A program made the position numbers and the translations under genes. The notes beneath the pieces are model-generated. The model was given only the letters and a program-made list of their open reading frames with translations. It was not told the origin of the DNA and did no database searches. This document shows positions 19,961 to 30,994 of a stretch of DNA of 64,000 nucleotides, one piece after another. The stretch spans positions 2,314,001 through 2,378,000 of the forward strand of contig LR990068.1 of assembly GCA_905147135.1 (NCBI GenBank), written 5' to 3'. Source of the stretch: Blastobasis lacticolella. Its lineage: Eukaryota > Arthropoda > Insecta > Lepidoptera > Blastobasidae. Numbering within the stretch: the first letter of the stretch is position 1; each line of letters opens with the position of its first letter.

Positions 19961-20170
19961 AACAGACGCTCCGACCAATCGTCAGTTGCGGTTGATACGC
20001 AGTACAGAATAAAGTCGCTTTCGGTGCGGGGGACGTGATCGGACGTCCGACCAAGGTCGGCTCGCTTGCGCATCCTTTAATCCAAAAGCGACTCTATTTT
20101 GTACATCGGAAGGATTAGTATCCACCACAACTGACGGTTGGTCGGCTCCAGCCAAAACGGAACGTCGGTT
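19961..20170. mobile_element. Long-TIR element, copy adjoining the TA MITE
   Basis: Left AACAGACGCTCCGACCAATC; right GGTCGGCTCCAGCCAAAACG then GAACGTCGGTT. The arms are about 85 bp; the centre has GGACGTCCGACCAAGGTCGG. The TA MITE sits exactly at its left end. Confidence 0.82.
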
Positions 20171-20410
20171 ACTAGTTGTAGTATTGTCTATAGCCTAAAC
20201 TCGACCATCTCGATACCGCGAGGAATGTAACGGCCTGTTGGTCATTTCAGCAATGTTACGCTCACTGATCGCACCTGCGTCTGAACTATAGTGCCTAAAC
20301 TGCAACACCTATAGTACAGTCTGTTCCCTAACCCGTGTCAGGCTTATTGGTGGTTTGGAATGCACATAAAGTGAACCGTTCAGATAATATCCGAATAAAA
20401 ATTATCTTGT

Positions 20411-20595
20411 GTTATGGGTGTTAACTGATATACTATTTATATACTGATTAACTACTCATATACTTTTTTTTAATACGTAGTTTTATACAAACTACACCCA
20501 GACCCGTGACAGAAATTAAAATTCATTCGTTCGAAACTGGGACCTCTGCGTGGCGACCGGCATGTTAACCAATTGAACCACTCAGGCTCAGGAAT
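20411..20595 (-). mobile_element. SINE family C, nearly full length
   Basis: It reads in reverse from GTGTTATGGGTGTTAACTG through CCCAGACCCGTGACAG to a decayed tRNA-like head (AACTGGGACCTCTGCGTGGC, AACCAATTGAACCACTC). Confidence 0.7.
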
Positions 20596-20689
20596 CGAGG
20601 AACAATAATAAAAATTAGCCCGCGAGCTTGGTTAATCACTATGCCTCTAACTTAGCCCATATTCCAATCAGCCTGCGTCACTAAGTCAT

Positions 20690-20760
20690 CAACGTCATCA
20701 TCTTGGCGCCTCTCCTGTATGTGTTCTCGCACGCGAGGGCAAGTCGTCCGCCTTCCTACC
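20690..20760 (-). mobile_element. SINE family A, 3' tip
   Basis: CGTCATCATCTTGGCG and GTTCTCGCACGCGAGGGC, then lost. Confidence 0.55.
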
Positions 20761-21114
20761 CCTCTATGGTAGGTATCCAATTAAAATATAACACGTGTAA
20801 AAGCTTGTTATAAAAAAGAACTCATTTCTGAACTTATTGCATTTCATTTACATTATTCTCACATATACTAATTTCGAATCACTCAGTCGATGCACTATTG
20901 TTAGTTTTTTTAATGTGGTGCAGTCTATGATGTGCATATAAAACCAACAATATGCCCTATGACAAAAGTAAGGCAACAGACTGTACCTAGAGAGCAAGGC
21001 TCTGACAGAGCCTAATTCTTAGATAAGGCCTCGGCCTACGGAATTCTGCCATTGTAACGCTACGCACGGGTTACTCCGGGCGACGGTTGCTTTTTTACAA
21101 GCTTTCATTTAGTT

Positions 21115-21490
21115 CTTTTTTATACCACTAAGGTGGCAAATAAGCTTACGGCCTGCCTGATGATTCATTTATTCATTTACAGTTACACTGTGTGCGAATA
21201 TTCATTAATGTCCTATACACAACAATATTAAAATAAAATAAAAAGTTACATTTCATATTAAGCAGTCACCGCAGCCTATGGACGTTTGCAAATACCAGAT
21301 GCATGGCGCGTTGCCGACCCCTTAAAAATCTTTTCACCCCTTTTTTGAAGAACTCCATGTAGTACTCTCCAGGGAAAACCGAACTCCATGTTGTACTCTA
21401 AACCTCTCCAGGTAGTTCATTCCACAACCTTGTTTGCATGGGAGAAAGTTCCTTTGGTTTCACCTATCCCCATGTAGGTTCGTAATAAAA
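21115..21490 (+). mobile_element. Repeat family D, long copy with an internal insert
   Basis: TTTTTTATACCACTAAGGTG to CGGCCTGCCTGATG, then about 95 foreign AT-rich bp (about 21163-21260), then AAGCAGTCACCGCAGCCTAT through TCTTGAAGAACTCCATG to CCTATCCCCATGTAGG. It shows the 3' half that other copies lack. Confidence 0.78.
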
Positions 21491-21564
21491 TCTTTCAAGT
21501 TTTTTACCTATTTACCGGTTTCCGATTGAGCTAAAACACTTTGTACACTCATGTACTTAGATTA

Positions 21565-21660
21565 TCAGCTATCTAGCACCCATAACACAAGCTTTGCCTA
21601 CTTTGGGGCTAGATGGCGCTGTGTGAATTGGTCCAAGCATCCTTATTTATTTATTATCCA
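21565..21660 (+). mobile_element. SINE family C, 3' end
   Basis: It contains TATCTAGCACCCATAACACA and GGGGCTAGATGGCGCTGTGT followed by a TTATTTATT tail. Confidence 0.7.
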
Positions 21661-21967
21661 TACATACATTACATTCGAGCCCCTATCCCACAGGTTCCCA
21701 TACCCCAACAGATACACAGATACGCACATCAAGCTTGCGACACCCCTCTCTTTTCATCGGGATTAAAATTTTAAAACTAACAAGATCACCGCAACCGACT
21801 CCCGCAGTGCGCCGCGTGGAGCGCATACCCTATTGTATGCAAAGTGCGCCCGCGCAGCGCGACGTTATGCAACTGTTCGAGATAGCTGTTGCGAATAGTT
21901 CGCATACTCCGAATGGCTGGTATTAGGAGGCATATACCGCCACAGACAGACAGCTTTTGTTTTTTTT

Positions 21968-22140
21968 ATGTTATCCGTCAGACAAACAGGCATGCGGGCC
22001 ACCTAATGGAAAGTGGTCACCGCCGCCTATGGACATCAGCAACACCAGGGGTGCTACCAATGCGTCTCTAAGGAAACCTCTAATATACCTCTTGAACGAT
22101 CCCATGTCATAGTCCAAAGGAAACACGGATACTCTTCTTT
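21968..22140 (+). mobile_element. Repeat family E
   Basis: GTTATCCGTCAGACAAACAG, GCGGGCCACCTAATGGAAAG, ATGGACATCAGCAACACCAG and ACCTCTTGAACGATCCCATG. A duplicate of GACGTTATGCAACTGTTCGA occurs on both sides (21862 and 22161). Confidence 0.78.
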
Positions 22141-22395
22141 TTTAGGATTAAACCTAATACGACGTTATGCAACTGTTCGAGATAGCTGTTGCGAATAGTT
22201 GGCATACTCTGAATGTCTGTCTGTCGGTTGTTATGTTGAGGTTGGTGTTTACGAATGAGCGGATGTTGCTTGCTTTGCTACTTGCTTTAAGAATTTATTT
22301 AATAGAGACCAAGTAATGTATTTGATGTCCACTAATATTAAATATAATCATTTGTACCCATACGTAATAAAATATATGATTGAAGTAGTACCATT

Positions 22396-22736
22396 GGAAC
22401 GTCGGTGGCCTAGTGGTGAGGGGGACCGATTTGTAAACGAGAGGTCCCGGATTCGAATCTCACTGCCGCCATGTACCAATGGCTCTTTTCTGAGTTATGT
22501 ACATTAGTTGAATGCTAACCGATGCTCTTACGGTGAGGGAAAACATCGTGATGAAACCTGCACGTTCAGGTCCATGGTAACCACGATTCAATCTGGTCAG
22601 GCTCCCATGGTAGCAGGGCCTCGGAGCTTAGATGGCAGTCGCTCCACTGTAATTACCAGATCTGCCAAATCATCATGGTCAAAGCGGAGCGCGGGCTCTC
22701 GTGCGCGAGAGCAGAATCGGGATATTAACGCCAAGA
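22396..22736 (+). mobile_element. SINE family A, full length, with perfect 15-bp target duplication
   Basis: The tRNA-like head (GTCGGTGGCCTAGTGGTGAG, B box GGATTCGAATCTC) is followed by the core (GTACATTAGTTGAATGCTAA, GAAAACATCGTGATGAAACC), a central part (CCACTGTAATTACCAGATCT) and the 3' end GGGATATTAACGCCAAGA. TGAAGTAGTACCATT flanks it at 22381-22395 and 22737-22751. It is the reference copy in this window. Confidence 0.9.
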
Positions 22737-22939
22737 TGAAGTAGTACCATTTACATAGTCCAAATAGAAATTGTTTTTGCCCCCATGGATTTCGATTATG
22801 CAAGATAACCTAAATATGTCCAAATTCCACAGTAATTAACAAAAAATCTTATTCGCTAATCTATGTAAACAAGAAATATGTACAAATATAATACCATAAA
22901 GATAAAAAAGACACTCTAATTAACACAGATCCCACGTCG

Positions 22940-23020
22940 AACCGTTTCGACAACGGTGCACCGCAAGGCAGCACACTAGACCCATACCCATTCATAGGAA
23001 AACAAAACATCCCACTATGG
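22940..23020 (+). mobile_element. Possible degenerate RT fragment
   Basis: A short frame reads NRFDNGAPQGSTLDPYPFI, resembling the RT motif G.PQGS.LGP..F. It is isolated and lacks the downstream YADD box, so it is either a decayed LINE piece or chance. Confidence 0.3.
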
Positions 23021-23451
23021 GAATTCACTAAGGCTTCTGACAAAGGCCGGACCCACATTTTGCGACACGTTACTCGAAGATTGTATAACGATTTGCGTAA
23101 AGGCGCTAGCCCATTGGTTCCGCGTCATAAAAGTCCATTCAAAGATGAAGGATGGGACACTGTGACCCCATTTGTGAGACTTCGCATACATGTGACACAC
23201 TGTCTCGGAGTTTTCGTATGTTAATGACGGTTTGACGCGTGCTGACAACTCGAACTAAGTCCTTTGTTTTGCGGCACGGTCGAGTTATTCATTATATTGG
23301 AGTGTGGCATATTTTTAGCTTGAATTGGTTTACGGTAAATCTGTAAATGCTTTGACATATTGGAGAAATGGCGTTTAAATGAAGAAAGTATGATCAACTC
23401 ATACATATGCGATCTTGATACGATTAACTAGGGCATTCAAATTATCCCTAT

Positions 23452-23655
23452 GACTTTTCTGAGTTATGTACATTAGTTGAACACTGACAAATGCTCTTGG
23501 CGGTGAGGGAAATAATCGTGATGAAATCTGCGCATGCAAGGCACCGAATGTGTAACCATGATCCAATCTGGTCAGGTCCCCCGGGTAACAGCGTCACGGA
23601 GCTCAGTCAGATGACAATCGCTCCATTGTAATTACTTCATCTGCCAAATCCTTTA
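23452..23655 (+). mobile_element. SINE family A, middle part
   Basis: TCTGAGTTATGTACATTAGT through TTGTAATTACTTCATCTGCC; head and 3' end are lost. Confidence 0.75.
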
Positions 23656-23689
23656 TGCTAATGACTTATGTAGGTTGCTAACAATTATC

Positions 23690-23855
23690 TTATTTCAATG
23701 ATTGAAATTGCTTTTGCGATTCCGTATCATCGATTTCATGGGTTCAGTTGCTAACAAAGTTGCATTGTAATAAGCTGAAACCATTAAATCGACCATACGT
23801 AATAGCAAAAGTAACAATTTCAATCATTAAAATAAGAATTGTTAGCAACAAGTTC
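23690..23855. mobile_element. MITE with GTTGCTAACAATT ends
   Basis: GTTGCTAACAATTATCTTAT and CAATGATTGAAATTGCTTTT at the left pair with the complement of AACAATTTCAATCATTAAAA and GAATTGTTAGCAAC. A half copy is at 32290-32400. Confidence 0.75.
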
Positions 23856-24740
23856 TGTTATTCACGGTGACGACGCTTGATGCATCATCGTCTACGCTAT
23901 CTATATTCATTCATTCTACTATCTAACAGAGAGTGAAAAAGTAGAGTAAGCAGCATTTATAAGCAAAATAAGCAAGTCTTTGTAAAGAAAGACTCGCGGC
24001 AAAAATTTGATCCAGTTCACTGACTGGACCAATAATAAGTCTGTGTAAAATGCTCTAATGGCATCGTACACGTGCATTGGAATGGTGCTACCACATACTT
24101 TTAGCGCGGCACAATCGCTAGCGCGTTCTATTTTACGCCCAGCGCCCTCTCTCGAGTACGTCAGGTAACAGTGAGCCGCAGCTGTTGTCGAAATCTGTAT
24201 ACCATAAGAAGCATTTTCTCTTGTATTGTGTTTTTTATCCCCGACGAAAAAAAGGGATATTAGAGTGACGTGTGTATCTGTAGCTGTGTGTCTGAAAATT
24301 TCTTAACAGTAATTCATGTGGTATCATAAACCAATAGCAATGTCACTAAACAAAAATGACTGCATGCCAGCTCATAACCTTTCATCAAATAAAGCGAAAA
24401 GAGTTTATCTATTTTTATTAATTTGAAATCAATGATACATTTATTTTATTTCTAATGACTAAATTTTTAGTTCACTTGACATTATGTATGTTTAATTATT
24501 TTTTGATTAGTTTTAAATACATATTTAATTAAAGTTTTATCTAGTCGATTACCATTGTCACATTTTGCGCCTCACAGGGAGGCGATATTTACTAAATTAT
24601 ATTACTTAAATTCTCTGATTCTTCTTAAAAACACCTTCTATTTTTTAAATCTAAACAAGCTTTTAAAATTTTTAAAGTAGACATTTATTTTTATTTTTGT
24701 ACATTATTTCATTATTATACATATATCAACTATTATTTAC

Positions 24741-24980
24741 CTCTTACGGTGAGGGAAAACATCGTGATGACACCTGCAAATTCAGGCAACTGAATTTGTA
24801 ACCATTATCCAATCTGGTCAGGTTCCCCTCGTAGCAGGGTCACGGAGGTCAGATGGTAGTTGCTCCACTGTAATAACCTGATCGCCAAATCCTGGATCAT
24901 GGTCAAGGCGGACCTTGGGCCCTCGTCCTCAAGAGCACAACCGGGACATTAACGCTAAGATGTTTTTTTTTTTTTTTTAT
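24741..24980 (+). mobile_element. SINE family A, 3' two thirds, with an unusual T tract
   Basis: It starts inside the core at CTCTTACGGTGAGGGAAAAC and ends GGGACATTAACGCTAAGATG followed by about 18 T instead of the ATG repeat. Confidence 0.8.
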
Positions 24981-25004
24981 CACCTATAATTTGACCTAAA
25001 TATA

Positions 25005-25232
25005 TGAACATTGTCTCAAAATTCAAAATTTCTTTATTGATTAGGACATTAAATATCTCTTTCAATCGTCACAAAGGAGGGGGGTAGGAAAGTAGGAAGG
25101 AAACACACAGTGACACGCTGACCGGCCTATGGCCGTAGATAACGTATCCCTCGCCAACCACGACCGAACCATGCTCGACAATGCCAGGCAGAGCCGGAAC
25201 GCTATATTATATTATATAGGTATGTCTAGTGT
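25005..25232 (-). mobile_element. LINE 3' UTR copy, same family as 15045-15245
   Basis: It has the same blocks in reverse: CAAAATTTCTTTATTGATTA, AAGGAAACACACAGTGACAC and ATGCCAGGCAGAGCCGGAAC. It follows the poly-T tract at about 24962-24980. Confidence 0.7.
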
Positions 25233-25424
25233 AATTAAGAAAAACCACCTAAAACTACAGCAAGAGTAAGCCAGTCCACCAAGGCAGCACCCGTTCACGA
25301 GTATAACGCAGGGCCCAGCCATCGTCCAATTCAACCATATTTGAGGGAAAAGAGCGACCCGGCCCCCACGCCACCGCCAGACAGACTTTTAAGCGAGCGT
25401 GCATCACACATGCTGTATGTGGTA

Positions 25425-25540
25425 GGTAGTCGCTACCACCCTACTCTAGCCTATCCCTTCCCTATCGCTACCTTACCCCTACCCTATCCTACCATTGCCT
25501 TAACCCTACCCAACCACTACCTTACCCCTACCTGAAATAG
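25425..25540 (+). repeat. CCCTA/CTACC-rich low-complexity tract
   Basis: Irregular CTACCCTA, CCTATCC and CCTTACCCCTACC runs. A shorter one is at 50590-50670. It is not a regular insect telomere repeat. Confidence 0.7.
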
Positions 25541-25828
25541 ATTCCTTTCAATGTAATTTGAAAATCGTGACTAATCCTCAATCGAAATGAGATATGACGT
25601 TATCAACTATCGTCGTCAACGTCCAACGTCGCAACTCATAATTATGCGGTCACATTAAATCAAGAATGTTGATCGCATTGATAACTTATGCGAGTATGCT
25701 CCGAACACGCTGCGCGGTTTAAAATCGATGTTTTACTCGATAGTGTTGAATTATACATCAATACATCATACTTATAACGACGTGAAGTTTGTCTAAAATT
25801 GGAAGTGTACACAGTATGCCGTTTGCCG

Positions 25829-26085
25829 TGTGGTATCTGGCAGAGTAGAATGGCACCAACCCCTTACACTCGTGGGTGTCGTACAAGGCGACTAATGTTT
25901 TCGAGGCAAAAGATCTAGAGTCTCCGTAGGCTGGAGAATGGACAGCAGCGTTTTCCATTGTTATATTTATAACACTGCGATCTCCAACCCGCCTGCCGAG
26001 CGTGGAGATAATGGCAATGACCTACCCTTTCGTGGGAGAGGCCCTAAGTCCTGCAGTGGACTGTTATAGGCTGTGATGATGAATA
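25829..26085 (+). mobile_element. Family B retroposon, full length
   Basis: GCCGTGTGGTATCTGGCAGA to CTGTTATAGGCTGTGATGAT. I found no clear flanking repeat. Confidence 0.85.
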
Positions 26086-26089
26086 TCAC

Positions 26090-27060
26090 TTACTTAAAAA
26101 TAGTCTCCGAACGCATCATCTTATGAAAGTATATACTTTTATAACAGAATGGCTCAACAAAGAGGTTTTACAACATCAACTTTGAATTATTTGTTTTAAA
26201 TAAGCAAAAAAGATGTCCAAAATCAAGGTTTTTCGGGTTTGCCTAATTGATTACCCTAATGGTGTGCCCTAAAAGTTTTCGACTTGCATTTTATTTTCAT
26301 CGCAATATATTTCCTGTTCGAACTGTCGACATTAGTAAATCAAGTCGGAAACTCGGCAGTCGAGTCGGCACTTTTCTTGATTAGTAAGTAAGTAAGTAAA
26401 TGAATCAAGAAAAGTACCGTTTGACATTTTATCGGGACGAAGTGCTTCAGAAAAGCAAGTAGTGGAATTAAAAAACCTTTGTTCCAAGGCCTACCTTTCA
26501 ACCTTACAGGGTAACCTTACTCAAATGCTATTGCTATTCAATTAAGCACCCAATTGCAATTCCATTACGTTTAAGACAATTTTGGTATTCTGCAAATACT
26601 TGTATCAATAAAACCTTTGTTCCAATTCCATAGCCTATCTTTTAACCTCACAATATCCAAGTCTAAATTTATTTAACTCAAATGCAAATGATATTTAATT
26701 AAGACTCTATTACAATCGAGACAAATTGAGTATTATAATTGGGTAAATATACTTTCTGTTGATATCCAATTGAGATTCAATTTACCTATTCGTAAAACAG
26801 CAGACTTGGGCCCCAGGCCTAGAACAATGATTCATACAGCCAAACAATACTAGACTAAGGTCTGCGCTGCTTCGATTCCAACCTTGACATTTAAAATATC
26901 GAAATTCATATCTATTTTTTTATTGCAGTCGTTATCTACAACGATAAGTGGCATTGAATTATGTAACAAGAATTCTATTTTGTCATTCTATCTATGCTAA
27001 TTACGGTTCGTGTGTTTTATTTGTTGCTAATACTGTTTAGTAAAGTAAAGTATCATCATC
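26090..27060. other. AT-rich stretch without recognisable feature
   Basis: A short hairpin (ACTTTTCTTGATT / AATCAAGAAAAGT, about 26371-26415) encloses AGTAAGTAAGTAAGTAAATG. A pair of weakly similar segments with AAAACCTTTGTTCCAA occurs near 26473 and 26610. Otherwise nothing. Confidence 0.4.
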
Positions 27061-27064
27061 ATCA

Positions 27065-27260
27065 TCATCTCGGCGTTAAATCCCGGTTGCGCCCCCGCGC
27101 TACACGCGGGTGCCCGGGGTCCGCCGTCCTGCTATTCCTAGTCCACTTCGCTCGGTCTTCGGCATCCTTCATAGTGAGTCCGTTGGCACGCATGTCACTC
27201 TTAACGACGTCCAGCCATCGCTTCTTGGGCCGGCCTCTCCTTCTCGTGCCTGGTGGGGGA
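27065..27260 (-). mobile_element. RTE-like LINE 3' end with (ATG)n tail
   Basis: The reverse strand encodes GTRRRGRPKKRWLDVVKSDM, then RANGLTMKDAEDRAKWTRNS and RTADPGHPR. It ends in CAACCGGGATTTAACGCCGA followed by GATGATGATGATG. This is the RTE ORF C-terminus and tail. The terminal bases almost match the 3' end of SINE family A (CAACCGGGACATTAACGCCA). Confidence 0.82.
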
Positions 27261-27325
27261 AAGTAAAGTAAAACACGTTTATTCCACTCAGACACACGGC
27301 ACAACATTCAAATATATTAAAACAA
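27253..27325 (-). mobile_element. Short LINE tail (AATAAACGTGTTTTACTTTAC)
   Basis: On the reverse strand, GTGTGTCTGAGTGGAATAAA is followed by a TTTAC-rich tail. A related copy is at 60145-60200. Only the 3' tip is visible. Confidence 0.45.
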
Positions 27326-27529
27326 AAATCAAGTGTAAAACAGACAAATCGACGTAGAAGAGATACTCTAATCTCGTTACCTGCGCCATGTGGAGAGTGC
27401 AATGGGGCCACACTCAGCATAGTTTCTTTCTTTCTTTTGTTATTTATGCTCTAGATCCAATTTGCACTGAACTTTGGCATTTTTGTTTGGTAGTAGGTAA
27501 TATTTATTCACTCAAAGACACATAATCAT

Positions 27530-27680
27530 CTTCCTAGCGGTCAGTCCCAGCTTATGCCAGGGTCTGCTTCCCTACTCTTTCTTCTCCACTTCGCCCGGTC
27601 GTCGGCATCCTCGCGTTGTAAGCCGTTGGCTCTCGCATCCGACTCGGCGATGTCAATACATCGCTTCTTAGTTCTTAAGT
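27530..27680 (-). mobile_element. Second RTE-like LINE 3' end
   Basis: The reverse strand reads KKRCIDIAESDARANGLQRE then DADDRAKWRRKSREADPGIS, then a short tail with ATGATTATG. It has the same C-terminal signature as 27065-27260 but is a divergent family. Confidence 0.75.
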
Positions 27681-27837
27681 CCCCCTTGGGACCTCTATTC
27701 TGATAGCAGGTTTCACTAAAGTACCTGACTGCAGTGAATTATTGTTTTATCTACTATCAAGCCCGCATTTAGTAACCAAATCGCACAATCATCTTGATCG
27801 TTCATAAATTAAAATAATGATAAATAATTATCTTTGG

Positions 27838-27895
27838 AGATTATCCGTGGGAGAGGCCCTAAGTCCTGCAGTGGACTGTTATGAGCTGTGATAAT
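27838..27895 (+). mobile_element. Family B, 3' tip
   Basis: GAGATTATCCGTGGGAGAGG to GTTATGAGCTGTGATAATGA. A family A copy in opposite orientation follows at once. Confidence 0.7.
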
Positions 27896-27897
27896 GA

Positions 27898-28245
27898 AAT
27901 ATCTTTGCGTTAATGTCCCGGTTGTGAGAGAGTTGTGGTGGTCCGCCTAGCTAGACCATGGTCCAGGATTTGACAGAACAGAAAATTACAGCTGAGCGAG
28001 TGTCATCTGACCTCCGTCACCCTGCTACCAGGGAATCAGACCAGAATGGATCATGGTTATATATCACTGTCGCCTGAATGTGCAGGTTTCATCACGATGT
28101 TTTCCCTCACCGTAAGAGCATCGGTTAGTATTCAACTAATGTGCATTACTCAGAAAAGAGTCATTGGTACATGGCGGCAGTGGGATTCGAACCCGGTACC
28201 TCTCGCTTGCAAGTCGGATACCGTCACCACTCGGCCACCGACGAC
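27898..28245 (-). mobile_element. SINE family A, near full length
   Basis: In reverse it runs from TTTGCGTTAATGTCCCGGTT through the core to a head with GTGGGATTCGAACCCGGTAC and GTCACCACTCGGCCACCGAC. It ends about 200 bp upstream of the leader of candidate exon 1. Confidence 0.85.
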
Positions 28246-28454
28246 GTAAAAGACACCTAAGTGCAGTAATAACTTATATTATCTATCATCAAGCCCGCAT
28301 TTAGTAACCAAATCACACAATCGCCTTGATCGGTGATACAATAAAAATACATATACACGCGTCATAGAAACGTGTTTACATTCGAACCTGTCCCTGTCAC
28401 ATTAACCGAGTTGCTTTGTCAATTACCCTAATGTGGTGTCCGTCTCTTTTGCAG

Positions 28455-29117
28455 ATATGACGTCCGACAGAGAGGGAGGACTTCGCTGTCGCCGTCAAGT
28501 GCAGAATACGAAGAAACACAGCACTGGATACTTGTTTTCGCCGCTGTGATGTCAAACAACACGAAATACGCGAGAATAAACAGCCAGTTCAACCTATTGT
28601 GATAAATTAAAAAGTGATACCGGATTTGAAATTTGAAAATTTAATGCCGTTCCATTTTCGAAATTTAGAAACAAGATAGTGCTCAATTGTTTTGTTTGTG
28701 TTCGTCGGAAACGAGTTCCTCGGCTAGTGATATCGTGCTAAAGTTACGTCCAACCAGTGAATTGATTAGTGGAAGAAAAAAATAGTGTTCAATTTAAATA
28801 AAATTTAAATACAACGTCAGGGAAGCGACAAAAAAATTGTGATGCGAAAGGACGTTGCGGTGTTTTCATTTCGCAACGTTGTTGTTTAAGTGTTGTGTGT
28901 GACAGCGCCATCTATCCCGCGCGGTAGGAATGTGCGCCACGTGAGTTTCTCGTGTTGTGCATAGCGCCATCTAGTTGCGTGGCGTGATAATGCTGTGAGC
29001 ATGGAGGCCGGCTACATTCCGGTTGGCGGGAACGCGCCGCCGGCCATGCCGGCTCCGAACGTGATTCGAGCGCCGGGGCTAAAGCGCGGGAAATTGGAGG
29101 AAGCCATCTCTGATAGG
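28455..29117 (+). CDS. Candidate host first exon: 5' leader plus 39-codon start of an unrecognised protein (coding part 29001-29117)
   Basis: The coding part starts at ATG 29001 with A at -3 and G at +4, and the last in-frame stop upstream is TAG at 28962. It runs 39 codons, beginning MEAGYIPVGG and ending KRGKLEEAISDR, and meets a strong donor (AGG|GTAAGT, GT at 29118) in phase 0. The peptide is rich in Pro, Gly and Ala and then turns charged and helix-prone, which suits the N-terminus of a larger protein. The leader is unlike the repeats around it. A pyrimidine-rich TCTCTTTTGCAG ends at 28454, so the leader may itself be spliced, or transcription may start inside it. It holds a 30-codon upstream frame (ATG 28457) and a two-codon one (ATG 28990). 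I do not recognise the protein, and no downstream exon is visible. The call rests on start context, donor and composition. Confidence 0.55.
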
Positions 29118-29282
29118 GTAAGTTGTTTAAACTTTGTTTTTGAATGACTCTCCCCGAGTCACTGTTCCCCGGTGAGTTTAACCTTGGGGTCTTCACATTA
29201 AAAGTGAAAAGGTATCTTCTAGGCACGCATGCCATATCTTCGAGCTCATCGTCGCTTTCCATCAGGTGAGTTGAAATGCAAG

Positions 29283-29674
29283 TAGGGCGGCCAACTTTTT
29301 TTAGACCAAATATAGTATTTTCGGGTTTAGAAGCCATAAAAATATAGTAGGTAGGGAATTAATCAAAAAATATATAGTAGGTTTTTTAAATAAAATCTAC
29401 GTACCTATATTATTTCTTAAACATAAATTTTCTGCGACATTGAGCTTCATAGCTGTTTTGTTTTATTTGACTTGAGTTTGACGACACGTCATATAAATGT
29501 CAAGACTCAAGATCGTTCTGAAATATTCGATTGGCATTAGGAACATTTTTCTTTTGAGGATCTTATGAACGCGTTCCGTTTTGCGGTACTAAATTTTAAT
29601 TTTTAATTTATAGTAGGTAGACTCCTAATATAGTAGGATACTATATTATACATATAGTAGGGTTGACAACCCTA
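29283..29674. mobile_element. hAT-like MITE, TAGGG(C/T)(T/G)GxCAAC type, copy 1
   Basis: Left end TAGGGCGGCCAACTTTTTTT, right end AGTAGGGTTGACAACCCTA. Perfect 8-bp duplications AATGCAAG lie at 29275-29282 and 29675-29682. Subterminal ATATAGTAGG repeats are frequent. It lies 165 bp past the donor of candidate exon 1. Confidence 0.88.
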
Positions 29675-29699
29675 AATGCAAGCCTATTGATAATAAAAA

Positions 29700-29890
29700 G
29701 AAAATATATAATGTGCTCATGAAGTGTTACCTTTGCACTGCTATGGGGTTCTTCAAAAGGCATGTCTGCAGGTATCTCAAAGACCGACACCGCATCAGCT
29801 GCCCTTAGGTTGAACATGTCCTGGACGACGGTGGCCGCTTTCAGGTGAATCCGTCCATCCGTGTGCCTCCCTACTCTAGGCAATTACGAC
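29700..29890 (-). other. Unidentified coding-like repeat remnant
   Basis: The reverse strand reads TDGRIHLKAATVVQDMFNLR then AADAVSVFEIPADMPFEEPH in one frame. Its first block (GAAAGCGGCCA.CGTCGTC) recurs in reverse at 31980-32010, so it is probably a transposon fragment, not a host exon. The family is not recognised. Confidence 0.35.
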
Positions 29891-30847
29891 TCTATTGATA
29901 AAAAGTTTATTTAGAATACCCAATTTATCTCGATCGTAATCGAGTCGCGATTACAAATAAGTTTATTGAAAAAAAATTAAGTTAATACATATTATGTTAT
30001 TATTATTATTGATGGATACACTAGCAGCTAATGCTGATACGTGTATATCACTGCACTTTAAATTGTTACTGATAAAACTTGTCCAGTCTATTTTTAAAAG
30101 AGTTCACTGATGGAGCGCTTATAACGTCTTCGGGTATGTTGTTACACGTTTCCAGCACATCAACTAGTGTTACAGATATATGGAAGGTTATTATGGCCTC
30201 CACACTAGGGCAGGCCTGTATCGTTTGGTTTGAGTTGAGTCTCAATTGAATATCAATGGCATCTGAGTTAAATAAAATCAGCAGACTTTAGCACCAGGTC
30301 TACGACAACCACATCGGTGACACCACCGCGTAGATATTATTAAACGTAATAGGGTGTTGACAAACATGGAGACAGCCCACCTGACGGTAAATGATAACTG
30401 TCGCCCATAAGGCATAACAAACATCTACATTTCACACTGTTACGTTTCCGTTTCTTCGTGGGAAATAGAACTGTGTACGATGAACGCATGTGCGTTGTCT
30501 TGTCTTACTTAACTTCTAGTTTATTGTTACTTACGGTCACTCAACTGTTCACTAAACTTAGGAATCGATTAAGTTTTTTCTTAGCTCAATTTGGACGTTG
30601 CTGATTGGCTAAAAACTAGTAAAGATGGAAATTATGCGATTTCTAAGTTTTGTGAAAACGGCCATTAGTGCAATGACACCTGATACATCCCATCCCCTTG
30701 TTATCCCTCATCCTCCCATTTTTATGAAATTCGGCATGGAGACAGTTAAGCACCTGAGGTCGGACATAGGCTACTTTGTATTCTAGGAACAATAGTTCAC
30801 GCGGGCGGAGAGCTAGTTTTATACAGTGTATGTTTCGGATTTCCTAC

Positions 30848-30994
30848 CGCGTACCTTTGTTGACGAGTAGCCCGATATTTCGACGCAGTTGCTTGCATCA
30901 TGGTCACGAGACGACTGGAGAGCTGCGAGTGCCTGGCGATGTTGGTATAATGCATGCAACTGCTCGTAATTCGGGCTACTTGTAAAGGTACGCG
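30848..30994. mobile_element. Inverted-repeat element (CGCGTACCTTT ... AAAGGTACGCG)
   Basis: The termini pair for about 50 bp with small gaps (GAGTAGCCCGAT against the complement of TTCGGGCTACTTG; CAGTTGCTTGCAT against ATGCATGCAACTG). It contains the TTTCGACGCAGTTGC block shared with 59274-59406. It has no coding capacity. Confidence 0.65.

Noticed and set aside
25425..25540. Telomere repeat
   Set aside because: CCCTA/CTACC units are irregular and differ from the insect CCTAA repeat.
28912..29337. 141-codon reverse frame over candidate exon 1
   Set aside because: It is antisense to the exon-like sequence and crosses a transposon end with no gene-like signal.
29641..29883. Internal host exon on the reverse strand
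   Set aside because: The frame is protein-like, but part of it recurs at 31980-32010 and no clear splice sites frame it, so a transposon remnant is more likely.
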